64,000 nt of DNA, from NCBI GenBank assembly GCA_963825415.1, contig CAWGTD010000013.1:1-64000 (forward strand). Direction: 5' to 3'. The translations under genes were made by a program, and so were the position numbers. Source of the stretch: BP-464 sp963825415. GTDB taxonomy: Bacteria; Actinomycetota; Thermoleophilia; Solirubrobacterales; Solirubrobacteraceae. The notes under the pieces are model-generated. The model ran no database searches. It saw nothing but the letters and a program-made list of their open reading frames with translations, and was not told the DNA's origin. This document shows, piece after piece, positions 41,726 to 54,214 of the stretch (its first letter is position 1; each line of letters begins with the position of its first letter).

Positions 41726-43066
41726 ATGTCCCGCTTCTCCGAGCCGCAGGACGAGCGCTTCCGCGCGCTCAACAGTTCGCTGTCGTTCGACCGCCGGCTC
41801 TGGCCCTACGACGTCGCGCAGTCGCGCGCACACGCGAGCATGCTCGCCGCGCGCGGGATCATCACCGAGGCCGACCGCGACGCGCTGCACGAGGGGCTCG
41901 CCGCCGTCGAGAGCGAACTCGCCGAGGACCGCTTCCCGTTCGCCGACGACGACGAGGACATCCACATGGCGATCGAGCGGCGGCTCACCGAGCTCGCCGG
42001 GCCGGTCGGCGGCAAGTTGCACACCGCGCGCTCGCGCAACGACCAGGTCGCCACCGACGTCACGCTCTACGTCCGCGACGCCGCCGACGGCGCGATCGAG
42101 GCGATCGCCGGGCTCTGCGAAGCGCTGATCGCGGCCGCCGAGCGGCACCTCGACTGGCCGCTTCCGGGCTACACCCATCTGCAGCGCGGCCAGCCCGTCT
42201 ATCTCTCCCACCATCTGCTGGCCTACGTGTGGATGCTGCTGCGCGACCGCGAGCGCTTCCGGTTCGTGCGCGCCCAGGCCGACACGATGCCGCTCGGCGC
42301 GGGTGCGCTGGCGGGCACGAACTTCGACACCGACCGCGCCGCGGTCGCCGCCGAGCTCGGCTTCGGCTCGGTGTCGCCGAACTCGATGGACGCGGTGGCC
42401 AACCGCGACTACGCCCTCGACCACCTCGGCGCGGCAGCCACCTGCGCGACGCACTTGTCCCGCTTCGGAGGCGAGCTGGTGCTGTGGTCGACCGAGGAGT
42501 TCGGCTTCGTGACGCTCTCGGACTCCTGGACCAGCGGCTCGTCGATCATGCCCCAGAAGAAGAATCCCGACGCCGCCGAGCTGCTGCGGGCCAAGGCGCC
42601 GCGAATCGTCGGGCACCTGGCCGCCATGCACGGGGTGCTGCACGCCCTGCCGCTGACCTACAACAAGGACCTCCAGGAGGACAAGGAACACCTCTTCGAC
42701 GCCGTCGACACCCTCGAGCTGTGCCTCTGGGCGGCGCGCGGGATGATCGAGGGGGCGGAGTTCCATCGTGACCGGATGGCGGACGCCGGCGCCGACGAGC
42801 TGATCGCCGCGACCGATCTGGCCGACCTGCTCGTTCGCCACGGCACCTCGTTCCGCGAGGCCCACGGCGTCGTGGCCGACCTCGTGCGCCGCGCGGTGGG
42901 CGGGGAGGGCTCCTTCCGCGCGCTGGTCGAGGCCGAGCTGGGCGCGGAAGCCGGCGCGCTGCTGGAGCAGTCCTCGTGGCTGGAGTCCAAGGTCTCCGAG
43001 GGCGGCACGGCTCTGGCGCGCGTGCGTGAGCAGCTCGACGCGGCCCGCGCCGCGCTCGCGGCGTGA
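41726..43066 (+). CDS. argH: ArgH (argininosuccinate lyase)
   Basis: Last enzyme of arginine synthesis, fumarase superfamily. HTARSRNDQVATD, PGYTHLQRGQPVYLSHH and the flexible signature loop SGSSIMPQKKNPDAAEL are present, in the normal order and size (446 residues). ATG 41726 has TAGGCT 9 bases upstream and no Shine-Dalgarno. Its stop overlaps the glycosylase start (GTGA). Other arg genes are not in the window. Confidence 0.95.
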   Translation: MSRFSEPQDERFRALNSSLSFDRRLWPYDVAQSRAHASMLAARGIITEADRDALHEGLAAVESELAEDRFPFADDDEDIHMAIERRLTELAGPVGGKLHTARSRNDQVATDVTLYVRDAADGAIEAIAGLCEALIAAAERHLDWPLPGYTHLQRGQPVYLSHHLLAYVWMLLRDRERFRFVRAQADTMPLGAGALAGTNFDTDRAAVAAELGFGSVSPNSMDAVANRDYALDHLGAAATCATHLSRFGGELVLWSTEEFGFVTLSDSWTSGSSIMPQKKNPDAAELLRAKAPRIVGHLAAMHGVLHALPLTYNKDLQEDKEHLFDAVDTLELCLWAARGMIEGAEFHRDRMADAGADELIAATDLADLLVRHGTSFREAHGVVADLVRRAVGGEGSFRALVEAELGAEAGALLEQSSWLESKVSEGGTALARVREQLDAARAALAA

Positions 43067-43956
43067 AGGCCGCCATCGACCGCGACTTCTTCGACCGCCC
43101 GGTGGTCGATGTCGCCCGCGACCTGGTCGGTTGGACCGTGCGCCACGGGGAGGCCGCGGGGGTGATCGTCGAGACGGAGGCCTACCACCAGATCGAGCCG
43201 GCCTGCCACGCCTACGTCGGGCTCACGCCCCGAACCGCCACGTTGTTCGGGCCGCCCGGGATCGCCTACGTCTACCGCTCCTACGGAATCCACGCACTGC
43301 TCAACGCCGTGTGCGAGCCCGAGGGCACGGGCGCAGCCGTGCTGATCCGCGCGCTCGAGCCCGAGGACGGCATCGACCTGATGCGTCGCAGGCGCGGCCT
43401 GGAGCGCATCGAGGACCTCTGTTCGGGGCCGGGCAAGCTCACCCAGGCGCTCGGGATCGGCCTCGACCTCAACGGCACCGACCTGCTCGACGGTCCCATC
43501 GCCCTGCTGCCGCCGGTCGGCGCGCCGCCCGAGAGCGTGGTCGCCACAAGGATCGGGATCACCCGGGCCGTCGAGCTCCCATGGCGCTTCTGCGCGGTGG
43601 GCAGCCGCAGCGTCTCGCGCCCCTGGCCTGAAGGTCTGCGCGGCGCCCGCGCGCGCACGCGGTTCGCTAGGGCGGCGTCACTGCGCCGCCGGTCCCGCCG
43701 GTGCCGCCGGTGTCCTCGGGCGGTGGCTCGGTGGCCGGGGGCTGCTCGGGCGGGGTCGCCGGCTTGCGCGCCGGGGTCTTGGTCTTGGGCGCGGCCTTGG
43801 GCGTCGTCGTCTGCGCGCCCGGCGTGGTCGTGGTCGTCGAGGTGGTCGGCGGCGCCGTGGCGGTCGTGTCGATGCCGGTCGGGTTGTCCTTCAGCGCCTG
43901 CTTGGCCTCGCGCTCGGCGCGCCGAGTCTCGTCGAGGGCGATCGCGGACTCCATGA
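43063..43956 (+). CDS. 3-methyladenine DNA glycosylase (Mpg/AAG family), 3' end uncertain
   Basis: Base-excision repair enzyme that removes alkylated purines. Conserved stretches: VIVETEAYHQIEPACHAY (catalytic Glu), TLFGPPGIAYVYRSYGIH and CSGPGKLTQALGIGLDLNG. The family domain ends near 43625. The literal frame runs on to 43956 across the opposing PBP gene and turns Arg/Ser-rich. A one-base change would reach TAG 43668, which interlocks with the PBP stop as CTAG, so the true gene is probably 43063-43670. GTG 43063 overlaps argH. Confidence 0.8.
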   Translation: MKAAIDRDFFDRPVVDVARDLVGWTVRHGEAAGVIVETEAYHQIEPACHAYVGLTPRTATLFGPPGIAYVYRSYGIHALLNAVCEPEGTGAAVLIRALEPEDGIDLMRRRRGLERIEDLCSGPGKLTQALGIGLDLNGTDLLDGPIALLPPVGAPPESVVATRIGITRAVELPWRFCAVGSRSVSRPWPEGLRGARARTRFARAASLRRRSRRCRRCPRAVARWPGAARAGSPACAPGSWSWARPWASSSARPAWSWSSRWSAAPWRSCRCRSGCPSAPAWPRARRAESRRGRSRTP

Positions 43957-45928
43957 AGTCGCGCCAGATCAGCGCCGGGAAGGTCCCGCCGGCCACCGGG
44001 CCGCCCCGGAACTCGGTCTTCATCGGCTTGACCACGTCCGGGTAGCCGACCCAGACGGCGACCGTGAACCGCTCGGTGTAACCGACGAACCATGCGTCGC
44101 CGTAGTCCTCGGTGGTGCCGGTCTTGCCGGCGATGAAGGTGCCGGGGATCTGGGCCTGCTTGCCGGTGCCGTAGGCGACGACGCTCGAGAGGATCGACGT
44201 CTCGACCTCGGCCAGCTTCGGCGAGACCACCCGCACGAGGTGCTCCTTGTTCTTCGCGAGCGTCTTGAAGCCCTCCTTGCCCTTGCCCTTCGGCACCTCC
44301 ACCTCGCGAATGCCGACCGGGCCGCCGTCGCTCGCGCCCAAGGAGCCCTCGACGCGCTCGCCGCCGTGGGCCAGCGTCTCGAAGGCGTGGGCCATGTCGA
44401 GCACATTGACGCCCTGCTTGAGGCCGCCGAGGGTGATCGCGGGGTTGGTCGACACCGGGGTCCGGATGCCGAAGTCCTTGGCCATGTCGGCGATGCGCTT
44501 GAAGCCGACCTTGAAGCCGACCTCGGCGAACACCGAGTTGTCGGAGAGCGTGGTCGCGCGGGCGAGCGTCGTCACGCCGCTGTAGGCGCCCTCGTAGTTG
44601 TTGACGACGAACTTCTCCTTGCCGCCGCTGTTGGGCACGGTGAAGATCTTCTTGCGCGACGCCCACGTCGAGCCGGGGGAGATGCCCTTGCGCAGCGCCG
44701 CGGCCAGGACGAATGGCTTGAACGACGAGCCCGGCTGGCGCTGGCCCTGGGTGGCGAGGTTGAACGGGGCGTGGTCGTAGTCCTGCCCGCCGACCATCGC
44801 GCGGACCGCGCCGGTCTTGTTGTCGATCGCCACCAGCGCCGCGGTCGGGCCGGTCGGGCTGGCGAGGTAGTCGTTGACCGCCTTGTACGCCGCGCGCTGG
44901 AGGTCGAGGTCGAGCGTGGTGCGTACCCGCAGGCCGCCCCGGAAGGCGCGCTCGGCGCCGAACCTGTCGACGAGCTGCTGGCGGATCCAGCTCGTGAAGT
45001 ACCGGGTCTCGGGCAGGTCGCTGGGCAGCTGCTGGACCGGAGGTTGGACCACCGGCGGCGCCGTCACCGTGAGCGCCCGGTCGTAGTCGGCCCGCGTGAT
45101 GAACCCCTGCTCGAGCATCTTGCCGAGGACGAGGTTGCGGCGCGACATCGCGGCGGGCCAGTGGGCCACCGGGTCATAGGCGCTGGGGTTGGAGACGATC
45201 CCCGCCAGCAGCGCCGCCTCCTCGGGGTGCAGCAGCGAAGCGCAGTTCGGGAGGCCGCGCGTACCGCACTTCGGATGCTCCGGGTCCTCGTTGCCGAAGT
45301 ACACGCGGGCGGCGGACTCGATGCCGTAGGCGCCGTTGCCGAAATAGATCGCGTTGAGGTACTCGGTGAGGATCTTGTCCTTCGACCACTTGCGCGTGAG
45401 GTGGTAGGCGAGCGCCGCCTCGCGCAGCTTCTGAAAGACCGTGCGGTCGCCCTGCGCCTCGAGCGCGTTCTTGACGAACTGCTGGGTGATCGTCGAGCCG
45501 CCCTGGACGGTCTTCTGGTTGACGACGTCCTGGACGAACGCCCGGCCGATGCCGCGGATGTCGACGCCGCTGTTGGTGTAGAAGCGGCGGTCCTCGACGG
45601 CGATGATCGCGTGGCGCATCGCCGGCGAGATCTGGTCGTAGTTGACCAGGACCTCGTTCTGGTTGGAGACCAGCAGACCCATCGAGCGGCCCTGCGCGTC
45701 GAACAGCACCGAGTTGCGCGCCTGGTGGAAGCGGGAGTCGTTCTCGAGCTGGGGCAGGTCGGAGGCGACCGCCATCATCATCCCGAAGACCGTCGAGACG
45801 ACCGCGAGCATGCTCAGGCCGCCGAGGATCAGCAGCAGCCGCAGCTTCTTGACCTTGGGTCGCGGCCGCCTACCGCCCGGCTCGGGCAGAGGAAGCGGCG
45901 TGACGCTTGGAGGCTCGGCGACGCTCAT
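43667..45928 (-). CDS. Class A penicillin-binding protein (transglycosylase-transpeptidase)
   Basis: Bifunctional peptidoglycan synthase of 753 residues. A short cytoplasmic tail and one membrane helix (LLLILGGLSMLAVVSTVFGM) come first. The GT51 domain has the catalytic Glu in AVEDRRFYTNSGVD and VQGGSTITQQFVKN. The transpeptidase has PGSSFKPF (SxxK), LSDNSVFAE (SxN) and AGKTGTTEDYGDAW (KTG). A Thr/Pro-rich tail of about 80 residues ends it, as in many actinobacterial PBPs. ATG 45928 is the first start after the divergent tyrS promoter region. Confidence 0.93.
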   Translation of the reverse strand: MSVAEPPSVTPLPLPEPGGRRPRPKVKKLRLLLILGGLSMLAVVSTVFGMMMAVASDLPQLENDSRFHQARNSVLFDAQGRSMGLLVSNQNEVLVNYDQISPAMRHAIIAVEDRRFYTNSGVDIRGIGRAFVQDVVNQKTVQGGSTITQQFVKNALEAQGDRTVFQKLREAALAYHLTRKWSKDKILTEYLNAIYFGNGAYGIESAARVYFGNEDPEHPKCGTRGLPNCASLLHPEEAALLAGIVSNPSAYDPVAHWPAAMSRRNLVLGKMLEQGFITRADYDRALTVTAPPVVQPPVQQLPSDLPETRYFTSWIRQQLVDRFGAERAFRGGLRVRTTLDLDLQRAAYKAVNDYLASPTGPTAALVAIDNKTGAVRAMVGGQDYDHAPFNLATQGQRQPGSSFKPFVLAAALRKGISPGSTWASRKKIFTVPNSGGKEKFVVNNYEGAYSGVTTLARATTLSDNSVFAEVGFKVGFKRIADMAKDFGIRTPVSTNPAITLGGLKQGVNVLDMAHAFETLAHGGERVEGSLGASDGGPVGIREVEVPKGKGKEGFKTLAKNKEHLVRVVSPKLAEVETSILSSVVAYGTGKQAQIPGTFIAGKTGTTEDYGDAWFVGYTERFTVAVWVGYPDVVKPMKTEFRGGPVAGGTFPALIWRDFMESAIALDETRRAEREAKQALKDNPTGIDTTATAPPTTSTTTTTPGAQTTTPKAAPKTKTPARKPATPPEQPPATEPPPEDTGGTGGTGGAVTPP

Positions 45929-46017
45929 TGACGAGGCGCCTGAAACGGCGCGGGGACGGCTACCCAGGCGGGGCGGCGGGGCCCGGGCGACTGGGCGCGA
46001 GAATAGCATTGGGCCGG

Positions 46018-47208
46018 ATGGCCGATCCCGCTTCGGACGCCGCCTTCCTCGCCCGCAATGCGGTCGATTGCCTGCCCGACGGGGCGCTCGAGGCAAAGCT
46101 GGCCGCCGCGGCGCGCGACGGCCGCCAGCTGCGGGTCAAGCTGGGCCTCGATCCCACCGCGCCCGACATCCACCTCGGCCACACGGTGGTGCTCCAGAAG
46201 CTGAGGGAGTTCCAGGAGCTCGGCCACCGGGTGGTCCTGATCGTCGGCGACTACACCGGGCGGGTGGGGGACCCCAGCGGCCGGTCCTCGACCAGGCCGA
46301 CGTTGTCGGGCGAGGAGATCGACGCCAACGCCCAGACCTACCGCGAGCAGGCCCAGAAGGTCCTGCTCGCAGACCCCGAGCGGCTGGAGCTCCGCTTCAA
46401 CGGCGAATGGCTCGACATGCCGGCCGAGGATCTCTTCGCCCTGGCCCGCACCACCACAGTGGCGCAGATCCTCCAACGCGACGACTTCTCACGGCGCTTC
46501 GGGGCCAACGAGCCGATCTCGGTGCTCGAGCTGCTCTATCCGCTGCTGCAGGGCTACGACTCCGTTGCGATCAAGGCCGACGTCGAGCTCGGCGGCACCG
46601 ACCAGACGTTCAACCTCCTGCTCGGCCGCGATGTCCAGCGCGCCTACGGCCAGCCGGAGCAGGCCGTGCTCACCATGCCGCTCCTTCCCGGCGTCGACGG
46701 CGAGGAGAAGATGTCGAAGTCGCTGGGCAACCACATCGGCATCACCGATCCGCCCGAGGAGATCTACGGGCGGACGATGCGGACCCCGGACGCCGCGCTG
46801 GGTACCTGGTACGACCTGCTGCTGGGCGAGGCCCCCGCCGAGGGGATGCCGCCGCGGGACGCCAAGCGGGCGCTCGCGCGGGCGCTGGTGGAGCGCTTTC
46901 ACGACGCCGCGGCCGCCGCTGCGGCGGAGGAGCACTTCGACCGCCTGCACGTGCGCCACGAGGCGCCCGAGAGCGTCCCGGACCTCGCCGTGACCGTCGC
47001 CGACGGCACGATCCACGTGCCCGCCGTGCTTGCCGAGGCGTTCGGCGTCTCGCGCTCGGAGGCACGCCGCCAGCTCGGCCAGGGAGGCGTCAAGGTCGAC
47101 GGCGAGCCCTTGGGCGGCGAGGACGTCGACCTCCCGGTCGACCGGCTGGACGGCCGGGTGCTGCAGCTCGGCCCGCGGCGGTTCGTCCGCGTGCGCGTCT
47201 CGGCCTAG
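46018..47208 (+). CDS. tyrS: TyrS (tyrosyl-tRNA synthetase)
   Basis: Class I aminoacyl-tRNA synthetase, TyrZ-like form. The HIGH motif is HLGHT in APDIHLGHTVVL, KMSKS is in GEEKMSKSLGNHI, and a C-terminal S4 RNA-binding domain begins near residue 335 (VSRSEARRQLGQGGVKVDGE). Length 396. ATG 46018 has TAGCAT 8 bases upstream and no T-box leader in the 89-base gap. The rRNA operon follows on the same strand. Confidence 0.95.
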   Translation: MADPASDAAFLARNAVDCLPDGALEAKLAAAARDGRQLRVKLGLDPTAPDIHLGHTVVLQKLREFQELGHRVVLIVGDYTGRVGDPSGRSSTRPTLSGEEIDANAQTYREQAQKVLLADPERLELRFNGEWLDMPAEDLFALARTTTVAQILQRDDFSRRFGANEPISVLELLYPLLQGYDSVAIKADVELGGTDQTFNLLLGRDVQRAYGQPEQAVLTMPLLPGVDGEEKMSKSLGNHIGITDPPEEIYGRTMRTPDAALGTWYDLLLGEAPAEGMPPRDAKRALARALVERFHDAAAAAAAEEHFDRLHVRHEAPESVPDLAVTVADGTIHVPAVLAEAFGVSRSEARRQLGQGGVKVDGEPLGGEDVDLPVDRLDGRVLQLGPRRFVRVRVSA

Positions 47209-47537
47209 AAATCCCCCGATCTGGCTGGCGGGGTGGTGCTATCCTCGTCGGTCCGTGTTCGGGCGGAGATGCCCGAGCGCGCCCCTGCGGCGGAGCCCCC
47301 GCTGCACGAGAGGGCGCGACGGTCTTTGAAAACTCAACAGCATGCGCTTCTCCGGCCTTCTACATCGGCCGGAGAACTGCAGGTCCGATTCCGCCGACTC
47401 GCCAGCGAGCCGGCGGGAGCCAAAGAATGAACCCGTCATTGACCGGGGCCGCCACGGTGTACGAGGCGCCCCGAGTGGTTAGTGACAGCTCTACGTGTAT
47501 CGGTCGGTCCGCCCTCGGGTGAGCCGGCCAGCAGTTC
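47209..47537 (+). promoter_or_regulatory. rRNA operon leader and promoter region
   Basis: This 329-base stretch holds no gene. TATCCT at 47240-47245 is a plausible -10 box; no clear -35 was found. A hairpin CTCCGGCC/GGCCGGAG lies at 47350-47374. The 5' arm of the 16S processing stem is at 47320-47344. Confidence 0.5.
47320..47344 (+). other. 5' arm of the 16S rRNA processing stem
   Basis: This 25-base segment, containing TCTTTGAAAACTCAACAGCA, is the reverse complement of 49266-49290 apart from two positions. Paired arms around 16S are the usual RNase III substrate. Confidence 0.8.
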
Positions 47538-49084
<1,547 letters not shown>

Positions 49085-49433
49085 TAGGGAGCCCCTTAGG
49101 GGGCCCGTGCCGGCACGAAGCCATTGCGCCTCGTCGTCAGCGACCCGCACTTGTGTGGGCGCGCCGCGACGAGGGTCGGCGATGGCGATCGACCGCGCGG
49201 CTAGAACGTCGACCGGACCTGGCCGGCCATTTCTAACGAACCGCCCCTACGGGCGGGGCCGGTCGCATGCTGTTGAGTTTTGAGAGACCGAGGCGGGGAG
49301 TCCCCTCGCCGCGACCCTCTTGGCGGTCCTTGAAAACTGCAGATGCGAAGCCGACGTGTGAACATCGATAAGCGTTCACACGTCAACGGGTATCACCACG
49401 CCGGAGCCGTTGTTCCTTGCTCCGGTGTGATCA
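49085..49433 (+). other. 16S-23S spacer without tRNA genes
   Basis: About 350 bases with no tRNA-Ile or tRNA-Ala. It holds the 3' arm of the 16S stem (49266-49290), the 5' arm of the 23S stem (49322-49352) and an 11-pair hairpin GACGTGTGAAC/GTTCACACGTC (49353-49384). A further stem CCGGAGC/GCTCCGG lies at about 49401-49425. Confidence 0.8.
49322..49352 (+). other. 5' arm of the 23S rRNA processing stem
   Basis: The segment with CCTTGAAAACTGCAGATGCG is complementary to 52473-52503 over 31 bases with two mismatches, flanking the 23S gene. Confidence 0.8.
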
Positions 49434-52429
<2,996 letters not shown>

Positions 52430-52520
52430 TATTTTGTACCACCGGCAATTGCGGCCGGTGGGTGGTATTCGAGGCTTCGCAGCTGCAGTTTTCAAGGCCC
52501 GCCAGAGGGCTCTCGCCACT

Positions 52521-52636
52521 TCCGGTGGCTATGGCGAGGGGGAAACACCTCTTCCCATTCCGAACAGAGCAGTTAAGCCCCTCAGCGCCGATGGTACTTG
52601 GTCCGCAAGGGCCCGGGAGAGTAGGTCGCCGCCGGT
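52521..52636 (+). rRNA. rrf: 5S ribosomal RNA
   Basis: TCCGGTGGCTATGGCGAGGG at the 5' end pairs with the 3' GTCGCCGCCGG; the internal CCCATTCCGAACAGAGCAGT and AAGCCCCTCAGCGCCGATGG are canonical. It lies 17 bases after the 23S processing stem. Confidence 0.95.
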
Positions 52637-52646
52637 TTATTTGACA

Positions 52647-52680
52647 GAAACGGGCCGCTCACGAGGCGGCCCGTTTCTCG
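52647..52680 (+). terminator. rRNA operon terminator
   Basis: A perfect 12-pair stem, GAAACGGGCCGC with GCGGCCCGTTTC, with loop TCACGAG, begins 11 bases after 5S. The tail CGTTGT is only mildly T-rich. Confidence 0.85.
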
Positions 52681-53079
52681 TTGTGGGACGTGCTCTCTAG
52701 CGACGGCGCGCGGCGGGCGCATGGGGCGGTTGGGCCAGCGGCGTCAAGCAGATCTGTGCCCGCGGCACCCCTGCACCGGGCCGGCGCGCCCCAAGGCTGG
52801 GACGCAGCGGCGCTCGGTGCGGGTGCGCAGGCTCGCCGACGGACACGCGCGGCCCGGAGAGCTCAGGGTCCTCCAGGAGGATGAAAGCGCGTGCTAGCAC
52901 GGCGGCACGCCGAAGGGCGGGGTGAACGGTGATGGAGCCCTTCTGGCGCTGTGGGGAAGAGGGGAACATGTGTTCGGCAGACTCCCAACGGAGTCGGACG
53001 GAACACGCGTTCGTGCAAGCGATCTTGCAGCCCTGGCCGAAAAGGCCCGGAAAGCGGGGGAATCTGGCCGGTCGGCTGC
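52681..53079. other. Gene-poor stretch with two SOS-type boxes
   Basis: About 400 bases between the rrn terminator and the convergent dehydrogenase gene. No confident coding region: a plus frame from GTG 52922 (EHVFGRLPTESDGTRVR) and a minus frame 52697-52969 are open but match no family. The notable content is the pair of GAAC-N4-GTTC sites listed separately. Confidence 0.5.
52964..53012. promoter_or_regulatory. Two LexA/SOS-box-like sites
   Basis: GAACATGTGTTC (52964-52975) and GAACACGCGTTC (53001-53012) both match the actinobacterial SOS core GAAC-N4-GTTC, 37 bases centre to centre. The target gene is unclear: either small open frame in this gap, or an unannotated RNA. Confidence 0.5.
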
Positions 53080-54186
53080 TCAGACGCCGGCGCCGAGCGA
53101 GGCCCAGACCTCGATCTTCGTCCCGACGCGGCCGACGACGTCGTCGGTGAACTCGGTCGTAGTCGCATGGCCGCCGAGGTCGGGCGTCCGCACGCCGGCC
53201 GCGGTGGCCTCCAGCACGCTCTCGTAGATCGCGCGCGCGGCGCGACCGGCGCCCTCGGCGCCACGCTGGCCGGCGTGGTGCAGTACAGCGCCACAGGCCA
53301 GCAGCATCGCCATCGGGTTGGCGATGTCCTTGCCCTCCAGCGCCGGGGCGGTGCCATGCGGTGCCTCGGCCATCGCCACGCGTGTGCGTAGCTCGTCGTC
53401 GAAGCTGAGGAGCACCGACTCGGCGCCGGCGATCGAGCCGAACAGGGGCATCACGAGGTCCGACAGGCAGTCGCCGTCACGGTTCAGCGCGGGGATGACG
53501 AGTGGCTGGTCGGGGGCGCCGCTGATGAGCCCCGCGTAGGTGGCGTCGATCAGCACCGGCCGGTAGCCCACGTCGGGATGGCGCTCGGACGCCGCGTCGA
53601 GCTCCTCCTTGAGCATCCCCTCGTAGATCGGTGACACGGTCCACTTCGGTCCGCCGTAGACGCAGCCGCCCATCTGTCCGGCGGTCCGGAACGCGTACTC
53701 CGCGACCGCGCGACAGGTGCCGCGGGTGATGCGCTCCGTGCGCAGGGCGACCTCGTCGGCATGCCCGGGTGTTCCTTCACGCCATTGCTCCGCGCCGTAG
53801 GCGTCGTCGACCGCCATGCGCACGATCGAGATCGGATGGTGCGTGCCGCCAACCGGCGCGACACCCGGGATCCGACGGCCCGTGCGGATGATCACCTTGC
53901 CGTCGACCTCCTCGCGGAGGATCCGGTTGGGCGAGCCGACGTCGTCGGCACCCTCGGGGGTGATCGTGGCCGCCTTGACTCCCAGGCCCGAGTCGCGCAT
54001 GGCCCGTGCCGCCTCGTGGACGACCTCGTTGCCGGTCTTGCGCCGATGCTCGAGCGAGAGGTCGAAGCGGTCCAGACGCAGCTCCAGGCCGGTCACCTCT
54101 GGATCGAGCACGCGGACCGCCTGCTCGAGCAGCTCCTGGCCGGTCTGGTCGCCCTCGAGGATCGTGATCGCCAGCGGTTCGGCCAT
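53080..54186 (-). CDS. Isocitrate/isopropylmalate dehydrogenase-family protein
   Basis: Decarboxylating dehydrogenase-fold enzyme of 368 residues. It begins ITILEGDQTGQELLEQAV in place of the usual GDGIG. The substrate-binding segment has PNRILREEVDGKVIIRTGRR, then PVLIDATYAGLI where Lys-Asn would be expected, LVMPLFGSIAGAESVLLSFD at the metal-binding region and EAPHGTAPALEGKDIANPMA as NAD(P) loop. It differs clearly from the LeuB at 36.6 kb, so it is not a second LeuB; the acid used is unknown. ATG 54186 has TATGGT 10 bases upstream; ATG 54201 is the alternative. Confidence 0.78.
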   Translation of the reverse strand: MAEPLAITILEGDQTGQELLEQAVRVLDPEVTGLELRLDRFDLSLEHRRKTGNEVVHEAARAMRDSGLGVKAATITPEGADDVGSPNRILREEVDGKVIIRTGRRIPGVAPVGGTHHPISIVRMAVDDAYGAEQWREGTPGHADEVALRTERITRGTCRAVAEYAFRTAGQMGGCVYGGPKWTVSPIYEGMLKEELDAASERHPDVGYRPVLIDATYAGLISGAPDQPLVIPALNRDGDCLSDLVMPLFGSIAGAESVLLSFDDELRTRVAMAEAPHGTAPALEGKDIANPMAMLLACGAVLHHAGQRGAEGAGRAARAIYESVLEATAAGVRTPDLGGHATTTEFTDDVVGRVGTKIEVWASLGAGV

Positions 54187-54214
54187 CCGAGGCCCGACCA
54201 TACCCGCCGCCGCT

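Noticed and set aside
39115..42771. A 1218-codon plus-strand open frame across cimA, DegT and argH
   Set aside because: It is a shifted-frame shadow caused by high GC; composition is Arg/Ala/Gly-rich and the real genes occupy another frame.
45929..46017. T-box leader for tyrS
   Set aside because: The 89-base gap is too short and shows no T-box core or terminator.
49085..49433. tRNA-Ile or tRNA-Ala in the 16S-23S spacer
   Set aside because: No tRNA-like GGTTCGAATCC arm or acceptor pairing was found; the spacer holds only processing stems and hairpins.
52697..52969. Minus-strand 90-codon frame beside the SOS boxes
   Set aside because: Pro/Arg-rich with no recognisable domain or ribosome site; kept only as a possible SOS target, not called as a gene.
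52922..53227. Plus-strand 101-codon frame from GTG 52922
   Set aside because: Half of it overlaps the opposing dehydrogenase gene and its second half looks like antisense of that gene.
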